From contig NZ_JBHZTH010000003.1 of NCBI RefSeq assembly GCF_046545555.1, positions 124,001 to 188,000 on the forward strand: a stretch of 64,000 nt of DNA, given 5' to 3'. Below are positions 16,541-25,377 of this stretch, piece by piece (position 1 is the stretch's first letter; each line of letters starts with the position of its first letter). Origin of the DNA: Winogradskyella sp046545555 (lineage in GTDB: Bacteria; Bacteroidota; Bacteroidia; Flavobacteriales; Flavobacteriaceae). The translations under genes and the position numbers were made by a program. Under the pieces are notes generated by a model. That model saw nothing but the letters and a program-made list of their open reading frames with translations, did no database searches and was not told where the DNA came from.

Positions 16541-17197
16541 TTATTGTTTTCTCTTAGATTCTACCCAAGTATTAATTGTACCCGATCCGCCAATCATTGA
16601 CTTTGGCACCTCAACTACTAAGGACATAACATTACTGCCAGCAAAAGTATCTGTGCCTGGATTCGCAAATTCAGTTTCAACACCACCGATTATAGCTCCG
16701 TAGCGATTAAAGTCCATAAAGAAAGGATCATCTCTAGGGCCTGCAAATGCCATAATACCTCCAGAAGTTTCCACAATAGCATTTTGACCGTAAGGAGTAA
16801 TATCTACAACAACTTGATTAGCTGCGTTAGAAGCAATTGAACTGTTTAGTCCTGTTTGGCTTGGTGCAACTGGTCCGAAAACATACATTTTACCATCTCT
16901 TGCGACAGCTTGTATAACTAGGTCTTCTACATTATCACCTGTAGTATCAATATTAAATTCTATTAATACATTTTCATCAAATGCTGCATTCTGTGTTGCA
17001 CTACCTGAGCCTAACAACCCTTGTACATTAGCTACAAATGCAATATTTGATGTGTTTTCACCTTGAAAGGCGTAAAAATCTGTGATATCACTTGTACCAC
17101 CAGCAACCGCAGGAGCATCAATGTGATCTGCTGCAATAGCAACAAAAGTTGCAATACCTAATATTGCCGTTGCGATTAAAAATTTTGTTTTTTTCAT
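16541..17197 (-). CDS. DUF4331 N-terminal-half exported protein
   Basis: A 218-residue protein with a signal peptide (1-22, ATFVAIAA) directly followed by the DUF4331 start signature ADHIDAPAVAGGTSDITDFYAF. It then covers the N-terminal half of that domain (YGAIIGG, VMSLVVEVPKSMIGG) and ends at WVESKRKQ, just where full-length family members continue. The C-terminal half lies in the next gene, 25 bp downstream. Function of DUF4331 is not known. It is the first gene of the operon. Confidence 0.8.
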   Translation of the reverse strand: MKKTKFLIATAILGIATFVAIAADHIDAPAVAGGTSDITDFYAFQGENTSNIAFVANVQGLLGSGSATQNAAFDENVLIEFNIDTTGDNVEDLVIQAVARDGKMYVFGPVAPSQTGLNSSIASNAANQVVVDITPYGQNAIVETSGGIMAFAGPRDDPFFMDFNRYGAIIGGVETEFANPGTDTFAGSNVMSLVVEVPKSMIGGSGTINTWVESKRKQ

Positions 17198-17238
17198 AAT
17201 TTTTGAGATTTGTTAATTTGTTTGTTCTCTGTTCTACC

Positions 17239-17264
17239 TACGAGAAAATGATAATGTCGGTTTT
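17239..17264 (-). promoter_or_regulatory. candidate ECF-sigma-type promoter for the DUF4331 operon
   Basis: On the minus strand AAAAC (17264-17260) is followed after 17 bases by CGTA (17242-17239). This is the general layout of extracytoplasmic-function sigma promoters (AAC…CGT). It lies about 40 bp upstream of the first operon gene. This is a weak call from pattern only. Confidence 0.25.
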
Positions 17265-17340
17265 GTTAAACTTCTGTTAATGAAAAAAACTAGCTTTATA
17301 ATAGATTAAAATTTACCTTTACCATATAATTAAAATTGCT

Positions 17341-18516
17341 ATGAATCCATCAGCTACAGGCTGGATAAAAAAACTTCTTAATCAAGTTTCTGAAACTTTA
17401 TATTCAGAGATGGAGATTACTGAGTTTTATAATCAATTAAAACAAACAGGATTTATCTATGGCAGCAATATTAAAGTGGCACTCGATATTGTAAAAACTG
17501 TTGATTTTACTGAAGAAGAACGCTGTAAAATCAATTTACTACTTACGTATTATTTTATATATAAAAAATCTGGATCACAAGAAAACGTTATAGATAATCT
17601 CATAAGATATTACAAGGCAATAAGTCATCAAAAGCGGTCCTTTTTTGAAGAATTATTTGGTGATAAATCATCGGATAGTTTGTTAGAAAAAATGATTCAT
17701 AAACGCATCAATATAGACGACAATATTATCTCAAAGAGTTTTAATTATTTTTTAATTAATGCACTTTTATTTGTCGATGTTTTAGGATACCAACGTTTCT
17801 TAGAGGATGAAACAGCAATAAAAACTTATGTTAGTAAATTAGAATCTGCATTAGAAACTATCGTATTTTCTGTTATAGACGCAAAAGCAGAAAAGACTGA
17901 GTACGATAGAAATCTTATTAAATTATTTGAAAGTTCTATACGCAACAAAATTTCAGAATTACCAAATTATGAAGATGCCGTTACCGCTATCAATTCTAAA
18001 TTAGAAAAATTATATGTTATAGATTTAGTCTGTATGGCATCTTGGACAGACATGGTTATAGATGAAGAAGAACGTGCTTTTTTAAATCGACTAAAAACTG
18101 ATCTATCACTTTGTGATGCTGATATTACAAAATCTGTAGATGACATTAATATTTTCTATGAAGCCCATAAAGAAGATGTTGCTTTTTTAAGTTCTAAAAA
18201 TTTAGCACAAAGTTTTTATGATAATAGTAGCAAAATCGTATCTAAATTAATTAAGCGAAATAGCAAGCGTCTTATTAAAGAACTCGGAGAAAGTAAAGAT
18301 GTAATGTGGCTCTTAGCACAATCTACTCAACGAAATCTTACAGATGAAGAACAAAAGAAAATCCAAACACAACTTTTAGATATATTTAAATCAATACCAA
18401 GTTTAGCAATCTTTATGTTACCAGGAGGCATGCTGTTGTTACCCTTATTTGTAAAGTTTATACCTAAGTTATTACCATCTGCATTCGACGAAAACAGAAT
18501 AGAGGAAGACAATTAA
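17341..18516 (+). CDS. LETM1-related protein with TerB-like region
   Basis: A 391-residue mostly helical protein. The middle (about 225-255) has MASWTDMVIDEEERAFL, which resembles a TerB/co-chaperone-type acidic helical module. The C-terminus (about 325-385) contains SIPSLAIFMLPGGMLLLP and FIPKLLPSAF, the LETM1-like signature. In Flavobacteriaceae such proteins are annotated as LETM1-related biofilm-associated proteins; the molecular role is not established. It is followed after 54 bp by a J-domain protein on the same strand. Confidence 0.75.
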   Translation: MNPSATGWIKKLLNQVSETLYSEMEITEFYNQLKQTGFIYGSNIKVALDIVKTVDFTEEERCKINLLLTYYFIYKKSGSQENVIDNLIRYYKAISHQKRSFFEELFGDKSSDSLLEKMIHKRINIDDNIISKSFNYFLINALLFVDVLGYQRFLEDETAIKTYVSKLESALETIVFSVIDAKAEKTEYDRNLIKLFESSIRNKISELPNYEDAVTAINSKLEKLYVIDLVCMASWTDMVIDEEERAFLNRLKTDLSLCDADITKSVDDINIFYEAHKEDVAFLSSKNLAQSFYDNSSKIVSKLIKRNSKRLIKELGESKDVMWLLAQSTQRNLTDEEQKKIQTQLLDIFKSIPSLAIFMLPGGMLLLPLFVKFIPKLLPSAFDENRIEEDN

Positions 18517-18570
18517 GTTGTAACATTTTTATTAAAATGACTACCAATATTTAATTGAATTCTATTACAT

Positions 18571-19035
18571 ATGATAACCAACTATTATACCCTTTTAAAG
18601 ATTGAGCAAACTGCCGATCTTAATACGATTAAACAAGCCTTTAGAAGAGAAATAGCAATATATCATCCTGATACTAATAGTTCACCTGATGCTAAAGCCA
18701 TATTTGATACACTCGTAGAGGCTTTTGAAGTTCTTTCTAAGACTGAGAAAAGAAATACTTATGATGAACTTTTAAAACTAGAAACCACAAATAAGCCAGT
18801 TCTTATTGAACAAAAAGAACAATTTAAAGAATGGACTGAGGAAGCGAAAATAAAATCTAAAACATATAGAACGTCTAGCTTATCAGAACTCTTACTTTTA
18901 GACATTTTTGCCGAAGCAGGTATACAAGGATTGTTCTTAGGTACGGAATCTTTAATTGATAACGCAGAACCATTGATTGAGAATATCACCGATATTTTTG
19001 GTGATGTTATTGGTGGAATATTTGATGGCTTTTAA
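18571..19035 (+). CDS. J-domain co-chaperone-like protein
   Basis: A 154-residue protein with an N-terminal J domain (residues 3-66) including the HPD motif at 32-34, which stimulates DnaK-type ATPases. The remainder has no Gly/Phe region or zinc fingers. It includes a hydrophobic glycine-containing segment (LLLDIFAEAGIQGLFLG) and ends FGDVIGGIFDGF, which could bind membranes or a client. It is probably co-transcribed with the LETM1-related gene. Its stop abuts, with no gap, the stop of the converging LytTR gene. Confidence 0.85.
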   Translation: MITNYYTLLKIEQTADLNTIKQAFRREIAIYHPDTNSSPDAKAIFDTLVEAFEVLSKTEKRNTYDELLKLETTNKPVLIEQKEQFKEWTEEAKIKSKTYRTSSLSELLLLDIFAEAGIQGLFLGTESLIDNAEPLIENITDIFGDVIGGIFDGF

Positions 19036-19791
19036 TTACTCTAGCCAATTCTTAAAATCTTTTACTCGCTCTCTAGCAACAATAATTTGCTGTTCTTTAT
19101 AATGATTTAGTTTTATTTCTAATCTAGAATTGGTGTAACTCACAATATCCCTTATAGCTTTAATATTTATGTAAAACTTTCTACTTACTCTAAAAAATAC
19201 ATGCGGTTCTAATTCATCTTCGAGCTGATCTAAAGTTTGGTCAAGCAAATAATTGCGACCTTCATTAGTAAACACATAAGTCCCTTTATTTTCGCTATAG
19301 ATACATTCTATATCTTCAATATTAATAAGCTTTAAATGCTGCCCAACTTTTACAGAAAAACGCTTTTTATAATCGCGTTCAATAGGATTTACTAGTAGTT
19401 TCTTAATATCGTTAAAATCTAAAGTAACAGACTGTTTCTGTGGAGTTCTATCTCTAAATTTATCTACAGCTATTTTTAAGTCGTCTTCATCTATTGGTTT
19501 TAATAAATAGTCTATACTATTAAGTTTAAAAGCTTGTAATGCGTACTCATCATAAGCTGTAGTAAAAATTACTGCAGAATTAATATCAATAGCCTCAAAA
19601 ATTTCGAAAGAAAGTCCATCACTCAACTGAATATCTAAAAATATTAAATCTGGGTGTGTATTGGTTTTAAACCAATCTATCGACTCATCAACAGAATGCA
19701 ACATGGTTTGTGCTTCAACATCTAAAGATTTTAACATACGTTGTAAACGTCTTGCAGATGGTTTCTCGTCTTCTATAATTATTACATTCAT
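19036..19791 (-). CDS. LytTR-family response regulator
   Basis: A 251-residue two-domain regulator. The receiver domain (1-115) has acidic residues IIEDE at 5-9, phospho-acceptor Asp53 in LIFLDIQL, and YLLKPI with the conserved Lys. The LytTR DNA-binding domain follows (about 145-250: RFSVKVGQHLKLI, ECIYSENKGTYVF, FFRVSRKFYINI). It is the last gene of an operon that also encodes a LytS-type histidine kinase, its likely partner, with three 2TM proteins in between. Confidence 0.9.
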   Translation of the reverse strand: MNVIIIEDEKPSARRLQRMLKSLDVEAQTMLHSVDESIDWFKTNTHPDLIFLDIQLSDGLSFEIFEAIDINSAVIFTTAYDEYALQAFKLNSIDYLLKPIDEDDLKIAVDKFRDRTPQKQSVTLDFNDIKKLLVNPIERDYKKRFSVKVGQHLKLINIEDIECIYSENKGTYVFTNEGRNYLLDQTLDQLEDELEPHVFFRVSRKFYINIKAIRDIVSYTNSRLEIKLNHYKEQQIIVARERVKDFKNWLE

Positions 19792-19822
19792 TGTATAAAC
19801 TTAAGTATTCTAATTAATAAAT

Positions 19823-20146
19823 CTACTCCCAAGTTGTTGTCTCAACCTCGTTCTCTTTTTCTAAAAATTCTTCTATTTTTCGGTCTTCCCAACGCTTCTT
19901 AAAAATTTGGCGTCCCTTAAAAACAATAAGCCCGTGTAAAGCAATAAAAACTGTCCATACCAATAAAACACTAAGATTTAAAGCTATAATATTATTTTTA
20001 TATGGTCCTTCTACGATATAAAAGTTATAAAGTAATAAGGCAACAACTATAATATATAATACAAGGTGAAAATAGAAAATTTGAATTTGCCGAACCCTAC
20101 GCCTTGCTTTTATAAGCAATTTTTGGTCATCTAAAGTCTTCTTCAT
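19823..20146 (-). CDS. 2TM-domain membrane protein
   Basis: A 107-residue protein built as a stand-alone 2TM domain: a basic amphipathic N-terminal helix (LIKARRRVRQIQIFYFHL), two membrane helices (about 25-45 and 55-77), and a conserved tail RWEDRKIEEFLEKE. It is the third of three consecutive 2TM genes between the kinase and the response regulator. Function of the domain is unknown; interaction with the kinase that carries the same domain is inference. Confidence 0.8.
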   Translation of the reverse strand: MKKTLDDQKLLIKARRRVRQIQIFYFHLVLYIIVVALLLYNFYIVEGPYKNNIIALNLSVLLVWTVFIALHGLIVFKGRQIFKKRWEDRKIEEFLEKENEVETTTWE

Positions 20147-20156
20147 AGGTTTAAGT

Positions 20157-20501
20157 TTACTCCCAATTTTTGCGCTCTTTATCCATATACTCTTCTATTT
20201 TGCGTTTCTCCCAATTAGAACCGAAAAAGAAATCTGGGCCAAAGGCACCTATAAAATGAAATGCCAAACCAATTCCCCAAAAGAAAGCTGTTGCATACGG
20301 TCCAAACCCGGAGAATCCTTGATTAGAATTCATTCCTATAAGAATAATTAAAAAAATGTTTACTACAAGATAAACCGCTAAATGCCAATAAAAACCTATA
20401 ATAGTATCTACTTTCTTTTTAGCTCTTAAATAGGCTTCTTCTTTTCTAAAATCGGAGACTGAATCTCCTTCGTTATAAGGTTCTATACTATATTTTTCCA
20501 T
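20157..20501 (-). CDS. 2TM-domain membrane protein
   Basis: A 114-residue 2TM protein with the same plan as its neighbours: LRAKKKVDTIIGFYWHL, two membrane segments, then NWEKRKIEEYMDKE. It differs in a glycine-rich loop between the helices (NSNQGFSGFGPYA). It starts 10 bp before the next 2TM gene and 4 bp after the previous one, so the three are co-translated. Confidence 0.8.
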   Translation of the reverse strand: MEKYSIEPYNEGDSVSDFRKEEAYLRAKKKVDTIIGFYWHLAVYLVVNIFLIILIGMNSNQGFSGFGPYATAFFWGIGLAFHFIGAFGPDFFFGSNWEKRKIEEYMDKERKNWE

Positions 20502-20505
20502 ACTA

Positions 20506-20820
20506 CTAATCTCTATTATTTTTTGATAATTCTTTTTTCATAAGCGCTTCTATTTTTCGCTCTTCCCAATTTCTTCCTATTGTAACTGATAGAAAATGAA
20601 TAAATAAAACCACTCCCCAAACGGTCCACGAGCTTAAAACATTTATACTCAATAACTCATTTGTAAATGCTTCCCAACTGTCTAAATTGTCCGAAACTTT
20701 AAAACCTGTAATAACTAAATTTACGATTATGAATACTACCAAATGGTTATAAAATTTCTTTATTTTTTCTACTCTATCCTTAGCCTTAATATAATTTAAA
20801 TCTGATCTTTCTACTTTCAT
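20506..20820 (-). CDS. 2TM-domain membrane protein
   Basis: A 104-residue 2TM protein starting MKVERSDLNYIKAKDRV, with the two membrane helices and the tail NWEERKIEALMKKE. The frame is open further upstream into the kinase gene. ATG 20841 would overlap the kinase by 10 bp and is the main alternative. I prefer ATG 20820 because it gives the N-terminus length seen in its paralogues. It is the first of three separate 2TM genes behind the kinase. Confidence 0.75.
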   Translation of the reverse strand: MKVERSDLNYIKAKDRVEKIKKFYNHLVVFIIVNLVITGFKVSDNLDSWEAFTNELLSINVLSSWTVWGVVLFIHFLSVTIGRNWEERKIEALMKKELSKNNRD

Positions 20821-20831
20821 AATACTATTTT

Positions 20832-22187
20832 TTAATTCCATTGGTTTTTTTGATCCTCTTTCTGCATGTATTCTTCTATTTTTCGTTTTTCCCAATTACC
20901 ACCTAAAGGGCCATTATCTACATAAACTCTGTAAGCTTGAAAAACTAAACTTAGTCCCCATCCAAATATTGGGAACCAAAACCATTCTATGGTATGTCGC
21001 GAAAATTTATACCAAATAAATATTAAAAAAGGGATTACAAAACAGTAAGAAATAAGACTGTAATAAAACGCCTTTAATTCTTCTACGCGTTCGCGCGCTC
21101 TAACGTAATCATCGTTAATACTGGCTTCTGATTTTTGTGATATTCTCATGATTGATACTTGTTTTGTGAGCATCGGAATTGCTACAGCAAAATCCTTTTC
21201 TCGTTGATTGATGTGTACTTTTCTGTTTGATAGCAATTGATAACGTTGCTTTATATTCTCTAAACCTACTCCACTACTCTTTTTTACAATTTGTTTTGGC
21301 TGCAGATTATTCATTACTACAAGGTGATCGCCATCTTCGTAAATTTTAATATGCAGTGGTTTGCTAGAGGTAACCATATTATGTTTTACCGCATTTTCTA
21401 AAAGTAACTGTAAAGACAATGGCACTACTTTACTTTCAGGATTTGAAGCCTTATCTGGAATTTCAAAAATGATACTATCTTCAAATCGCATTTTTAATAA
21501 AGACATATAAGTCCTTGCAAAATTTAATTCCTCATCTACAGTTACTAATTCTTTACTCTTTTGTTCTAACACATAACGATATACTTTAGAAAGCGAGGTG
21601 GTAAATTTTTGGGCATTCTTTGGGTTTTCTTCTATTAAGCTTGTTAATACATTTAAGCTATTAAACAAAAAATGTGGGTCTAACTGATTTTTTAAAGCAT
21701 CAAACTTTGCGCTTGCTGTACCAGCAATAACTTTCTGCTCTGTGATTTTGTTTTTCTGATAACGACTATAAAAATATGCTACATAAAAGACAGAAAGAAT
21801 AGTAAGTGTAATCCATAGACCAAAGGAATACCCTCTCCAACTTTCTTGACTAATAAAATTATCGAAAGATGCCCCATAAATGATTACACTTATAAATACT
21901 CTTAAAATAAATATGGCTATAATAGTGATTACGGTAGCTCCTAAAATTCCGTAAGAAATTCGTTTTGCTATTTCATAATTTTTAAATTGTAGCTTTTTAA
22001 TATATTCAAAAAAGAGCGTATTAACGTAGCTTAAAACAAAGGTGTAGAGTTGTGTAAATCCAAAATCAATTAAAAAGCTATTTGTGCTCTCGTACTGAAA
22101 ATTATCACCAGATGCAAGCTCTGCTAGTACATAAATAATACTACCAATTGCAAAGGTTACGATAATACTTTTAACTGATTTTATCAT
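20832..22187 (-). CDS. LytS-type histidine kinase fused to a C-terminal 2TM domain
   Basis: A 451-residue kinase. Four membrane helices (about residues 8-140) lead into a His_kinase domain with DPHFLFNSLN (His172) and an ATPase domain with LLLENAVKHN (Asn265) and SSGVGLENIKQR. After about residue 350 comes a complete 2TM domain (YVRARERVEELKAFYYSL, two helices, NWEKRKIEEYMQKE) that matches the three separate 2TM proteins encoded next. The kinase part is shorter than or equal to usual LytS proteins, and the C-terminal fusion returns to the membrane. It is probably the partner of the LytTR regulator at the operon's end. Confidence 0.9.
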   Translation of the reverse strand: MIKSVKSIIVTFAIGSIIYVLAELASGDNFQYESTNSFLIDFGFTQLYTFVLSYVNTLFFEYIKKLQFKNYEIAKRISYGILGATVITIIAIFILRVFISVIIYGASFDNFISQESWRGYSFGLWITLTILSVFYVAYFYSRYQKNKITEQKVIAGTASAKFDALKNQLDPHFLFNSLNVLTSLIEENPKNAQKFTTSLSKVYRYVLEQKSKELVTVDEELNFARTYMSLLKMRFEDSIIFEIPDKASNPESKVVPLSLQLLLENAVKHNMVTSSKPLHIKIYEDGDHLVVMNNLQPKQIVKKSSGVGLENIKQRYQLLSNRKVHINQREKDFAVAIPMLTKQVSIMRISQKSEASINDDYVRARERVEELKAFYYSLISYCFVIPFLIFIWYKFSRHTIEWFWFPIFGWGLSLVFQAYRVYVDNGPLGGNWEKRKIEEYMQKEDQKNQWN

Positions 22188-22197
22188 AATATTTTAT

Positions 22198-22821
22198 TTA
22201 TTGTTTACAAGATTCTGCAACTTGTTGAGCGCGTTCCTTTCCCCAACTTGGATGCATGTTACTCTCTGCCTTAAAGGTATCAAAAAGTTCTATTGATGCC
22301 ACAATTTCTTTACAGTAAGGAGCCGTATCTTTTCCAAAATACTTAGCACTGTTCATACTCCAATCTGCCTTACAAAATACTGCTCTGGGATTTAAAGGAT
22401 CTAACTCTAAGGCCTTAGTATATAATTCATCTACTTTACCAGAATATTTCATGCCATACGTCATACCATCAGAGGCAATCCAGTTGGTGTATATTTGGGC
22501 TTGCATTACTAAAAGCTCCGTATTATCCTCACTTAATAACATGGCAGCATTTAGGTGATCTTGTGCCTTATCTAATTGTGCTTTTAGTAAACTTTTATCT
22601 GTGGTACTCCAGCTTTTAAGGCTATTGATTTGAGCAATATAATAATGAGGCAACCACTCTTTAGATTCTACTTTAGATATACGTTCAAACATATTCTCGG
22701 CCTCGTCTGTTTTATTAGATTGCCAAAGCTCAAAAGCCTTTCCCATTCCTTTTTCAAAATTAGTTTGTGCCTTTGTAATTCCTGAAATTACCAAAAAAGC
22801 AATAAGTATTAAATGTTTCAT
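22198..22821 (-). CDS. periplasmic TPR-like protein
   Basis: A 207-residue protein with a signal peptide (1-18, ISGITKAQ) and helical repeats of TPR type (FELWQSNKTDEAENMFERI, LYTKALELDPLNPRAVF). C-terminal cysteines (FCKADWS, YCKEI, SCKQ) may form disulfides. It sits 10 bp upstream of the kinase in the same operon and might serve as the periplasmic sensing or scaffold partner; this is inference. Confidence 0.75.
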   Translation of the reverse strand: MKHLILIAFLVISGITKAQTNFEKGMGKAFELWQSNKTDEAENMFERISKVESKEWLPHYYIAQINSLKSWSTTDKSLLKAQLDKAQDHLNAAMLLSEDNTELLVMQAQIYTNWIASDGMTYGMKYSGKVDELYTKALELDPLNPRAVFCKADWSMNSAKYFGKDTAPYCKEIVASIELFDTFKAESNMHPSWGKERAQQVAESCKQ

Positions 22822-22834
22822 TTTATAAATTTTT

Positions 22835-23257
22835 TTAAAGTGTTATAGTTACTGTTTTATCAGATTTTAATTCAAATTTAGCATCCTCCCATTTTGGTCG
22901 TCCCATAAATCCGGTTGCTCCGTTAGAACACCCATAATCTTCTTTAGGAATGCCTAAAAAGTTGCTATCTAACTTTCCGTTGTTGTTTTCATCATGAAAA
23001 ATAGAAACGGCATAAACACCAGGTGGTAAATTATTAAAAGTAAATTCGCACGTATTATCAGTTATAGCACCTTTAGTTGATTTAAATGATTTAGACAAAA
23101 AATCTTGTTTAGCATCGTACAAGGCTATAAGTACCTTCCCTTCATTACTTTTTACTTCTTCAATATTTACTTTTATTGAGTAGTTGTTTTGCTCTTTAGC
23201 AGAAACAATGAAGGAATTTATTATTAGCAGAACCGCTATTTTAACTAGTGTGCTCAT
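22835..23257 (-). CDS. DUF2141 exported protein
   Basis: A 140-residue protein with a signal peptide (MSTLVKIAVLLI…VSAK) and a DUF2141 beta-sandwich: KVLIALYDAKQDFL, FNNLPPGVYAVSIFHDENNNGKLD and GIPKEDYGCSNGATGFMG. The ATG at 23257 gives a proper signal peptide; an open frame to 23281 adds eight residues that would disturb it. Function unknown. It is the first gene of the seven-gene minus-strand sensory operon. Confidence 0.85.
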   Translation of the reverse strand: MSTLVKIAVLLIINSFIVSAKEQNNYSIKVNIEEVKSNEGKVLIALYDAKQDFLSKSFKSTKGAITDNTCEFTFNNLPPGVYAVSIFHDENNNGKLDSNFLGIPKEDYGCSNGATGFMGRPKWEDAKFELKSDKTVTITL

Positions 23258-23439
23258 ATTACTGTGATTTATTTTACACAAATATCTAGGAGATAACTAG
23301 ATTTTTAAAACTAGAGTTACCGAACTGTAAATTTTTACTGATGAATTGTAATTTTATAAAAGTTCTGCTTAAAAACAGTAACTTAGTTGGGTATTTATAT
23401 ACTTATAGTGCATAATCACAAACTAAAAAATCAACCAAA

Positions 23440-25284
23440 ATGAATTCACTGTTTAGTAAAACTATTAAAACCAATAAAAATAAGGTTAACCATGTTCTAG
23501 TCTTGGCCATTATCCTTTTGTCGGCATTAGGTTATTCACAAACTGACAAGCGCCTAAAAGGTATAGAGAAGGAATTTAACTCTGTGTTAGAAAGTACTAA
23601 AGCCGCAGGTTTTGCAGTCGCTATTGTAGAAGATAATAAAATCGTATATGCTAAAGGTTTTGGTTATGCAGATTATGAAAATAAAGTACCAGTCAATGCT
23701 AATACGTTATTCGCTATTGGATCTTCAACAAAAGCCTTTACATCGGCTTTGTTAGGACTGCATCGTGAAGATGAAAAACTTTCTTTTAACGATAGCCCAA
23801 GAAAACATATTGCTAATTTAGAATTCTTTAATGATGAGATGAATAATAATATCATAATTAAAGATTTAATGCGACATAGTACAGGATTGCCAAGACATGA
23901 TGGTGCTTGGTATTTTTTTCCAAGTCATAGTAAAGACAGTCTTGTTGCACGTATAAAAAACCACGAACCCTTTACAGGAGTGCGCCAGCAATGGTATTAT
24001 AATAATTTTGGATTTTTATTACAAGGTGTAATTACCGAAAAAATTACTGGTAAAACTTGGGAAGAAAATATTGAAGACGAGTTCTTTAAACCTCTAAGTA
24101 TGGATCGTTCTAAAACTACAATAGAGGGTATGAAATCTAGCACTAATGCATCGTTTGGTTATGAATTAGATGCAGATAGAAATATTAAAAAAATGGACTA
24201 CTACGACATAGCTGGTATGTCACCAGCCGGAAGCATTAATAGTAGTGTAAATGATATGAGTAAATGGTTAATGACCTGGATAAACGATGGAAAATATAAA
24301 GAAGAACAAATTATACCAGAAGACTATATAAAAGAAGCCATGAGCTCTCAAATGGTTGTAGCAGCGGGTTTTCCTAGTGAAGAATTACCCGAAGCTCAAT
24401 TTGCAAATTACGGATATGGTTGGTTTTTACATTCTTACAAAGGGCATTATATGGTAGAACATGGTGGCAATATCGATGGATTTTCTGCAAGTGTAGCTTT
24501 ATATCCTTCAGACAATTTGGGTATTGTTGTATTAGCCAATCAAAATGGTTCTGCGGTACCAAGGCTTATAAGAAATATTGCTGCAGACTATATGCTAAAA
24601 GTTACAAAAACAGAATGGGCAAAAAAGCATAAGGAAGATGTAGAAGAGGCTATAGAAATGCAGGAGAAGGCTAAGGAAGATACTGAAGTTTCAAATGTTA
24701 AAAACACCAAACCATCGCACGCGCTAATAGAATACACAGGTTTTTACGAAAACGAAGGTTATGGTAAGTTTGAAATAACGCTAGAAAATGACTCTTTAAT
24801 TACAAACTTAAATAAAGATAGGATTTATCTTAATCACTTCCACTATGATACTTTTGAGCTTATAGACTACAACGATGGCAAAGTGGACTCAACAGAGATT
24901 GGCCAATCATTAAAAGTGTCTTTTACTACCAATGAAGCCGGAGATATAGACTATTTAAAAACATCCATAGAACCAACAACAGACCCAATACAATTTAAGC
25001 GCACGCCCAACACCATAGACGTGGATGCAGAAACCTTAGAAAAATATGTTGGTCTATATGATTTAGTAGGTACGGAAGTAAAAACATATATTAAAGATGA
25101 AAATGTACTTTATGTGTTTTTACCAGGACAGCCCGAGTATGAACTTATACCAACAGCAGAGCATAAATTTAACCTAAAAGTAGCTGATGGTTATAAGGTT
25201 GAATTTAAGGAAGAAGATGGCAAAATAGTAGAATTAAAGTTTGTACAACCAAATGGTATTTTTACAGCAAAGCGAAAAGAATAA
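23440..25284 (+). CDS. serine beta-lactamase-like hydrolase with DUF3471-type C-terminus
   Basis: A 614-residue exported protein. After the signal (ending LSALGYSQ) comes a class C beta-lactamase/DD-peptidase fold: nucleophile motif SSTK (Ser95-Lys98), YNN around 187-189 and HGG in VEHGGNIDGFS. Residues after about 430 form lipocalin/DUF3471-like beta domains in two copies. Such proteins are usually esterases, D-amino-acid peptidases or of unknown substrate; they are not necessarily resistance enzymes. A hairpin and a decayed palindromic repeat follow the stop. Confidence 0.85.
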   Translation: MNSLFSKTIKTNKNKVNHVLVLAIILLSALGYSQTDKRLKGIEKEFNSVLESTKAAGFAVAIVEDNKIVYAKGFGYADYENKVPVNANTLFAIGSSTKAFTSALLGLHREDEKLSFNDSPRKHIANLEFFNDEMNNNIIIKDLMRHSTGLPRHDGAWYFFPSHSKDSLVARIKNHEPFTGVRQQWYYNNFGFLLQGVITEKITGKTWEENIEDEFFKPLSMDRSKTTIEGMKSSTNASFGYELDADRNIKKMDYYDIAGMSPAGSINSSVNDMSKWLMTWINDGKYKEEQIIPEDYIKEAMSSQMVVAAGFPSEELPEAQFANYGYGWFLHSYKGHYMVEHGGNIDGFSASVALYPSDNLGIVVLANQNGSAVPRLIRNIAADYMLKVTKTEWAKKHKEDVEEAIEMQEKAKEDTEVSNVKNTKPSHALIEYTGFYENEGYGKFEITLENDSLITNLNKDRIYLNHFHYDTFELIDYNDGKVDSTEIGQSLKVSFTTNEAGDIDYLKTSIEPTTDPIQFKRTPNTIDVDAETLEKYVGLYDLVGTEVKTYIKDENVLYVFLPGQPEYELIPTAEHKFNLKVADGYKVEFKEEDGKIVELKFVQPNGIFTAKRKE

Positions 25285-25290
25285 AAAAAC

Positions 25291-25363
25291 TATAAAGTGT
25301 TGATATCCCGAAAAACGGAGAGGATATCAATTACTTTTGTTATGATATAACCAGTTGTAACCA
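25291..25363 (+). repeat. hairpin and decayed copy of the dispersed palindromic repeat
   Basis: TTGATATCC (25300-25308) pairs perfectly with GGATATCAA (25322-25330). TTTTGTTATGATATAACC and GTTGTAACCA (25354-25363) then resemble the right part of the repeat family. GTTGTAACCA is inverted at 25842-25851, at the left edge of copy C. The placement, 3' of a gene in the same orientation, fits the family, but identity is low. It may also act as a terminator. Confidence 0.4.
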
Positions 25364-25377
25364 ATTTATGAAACCGA

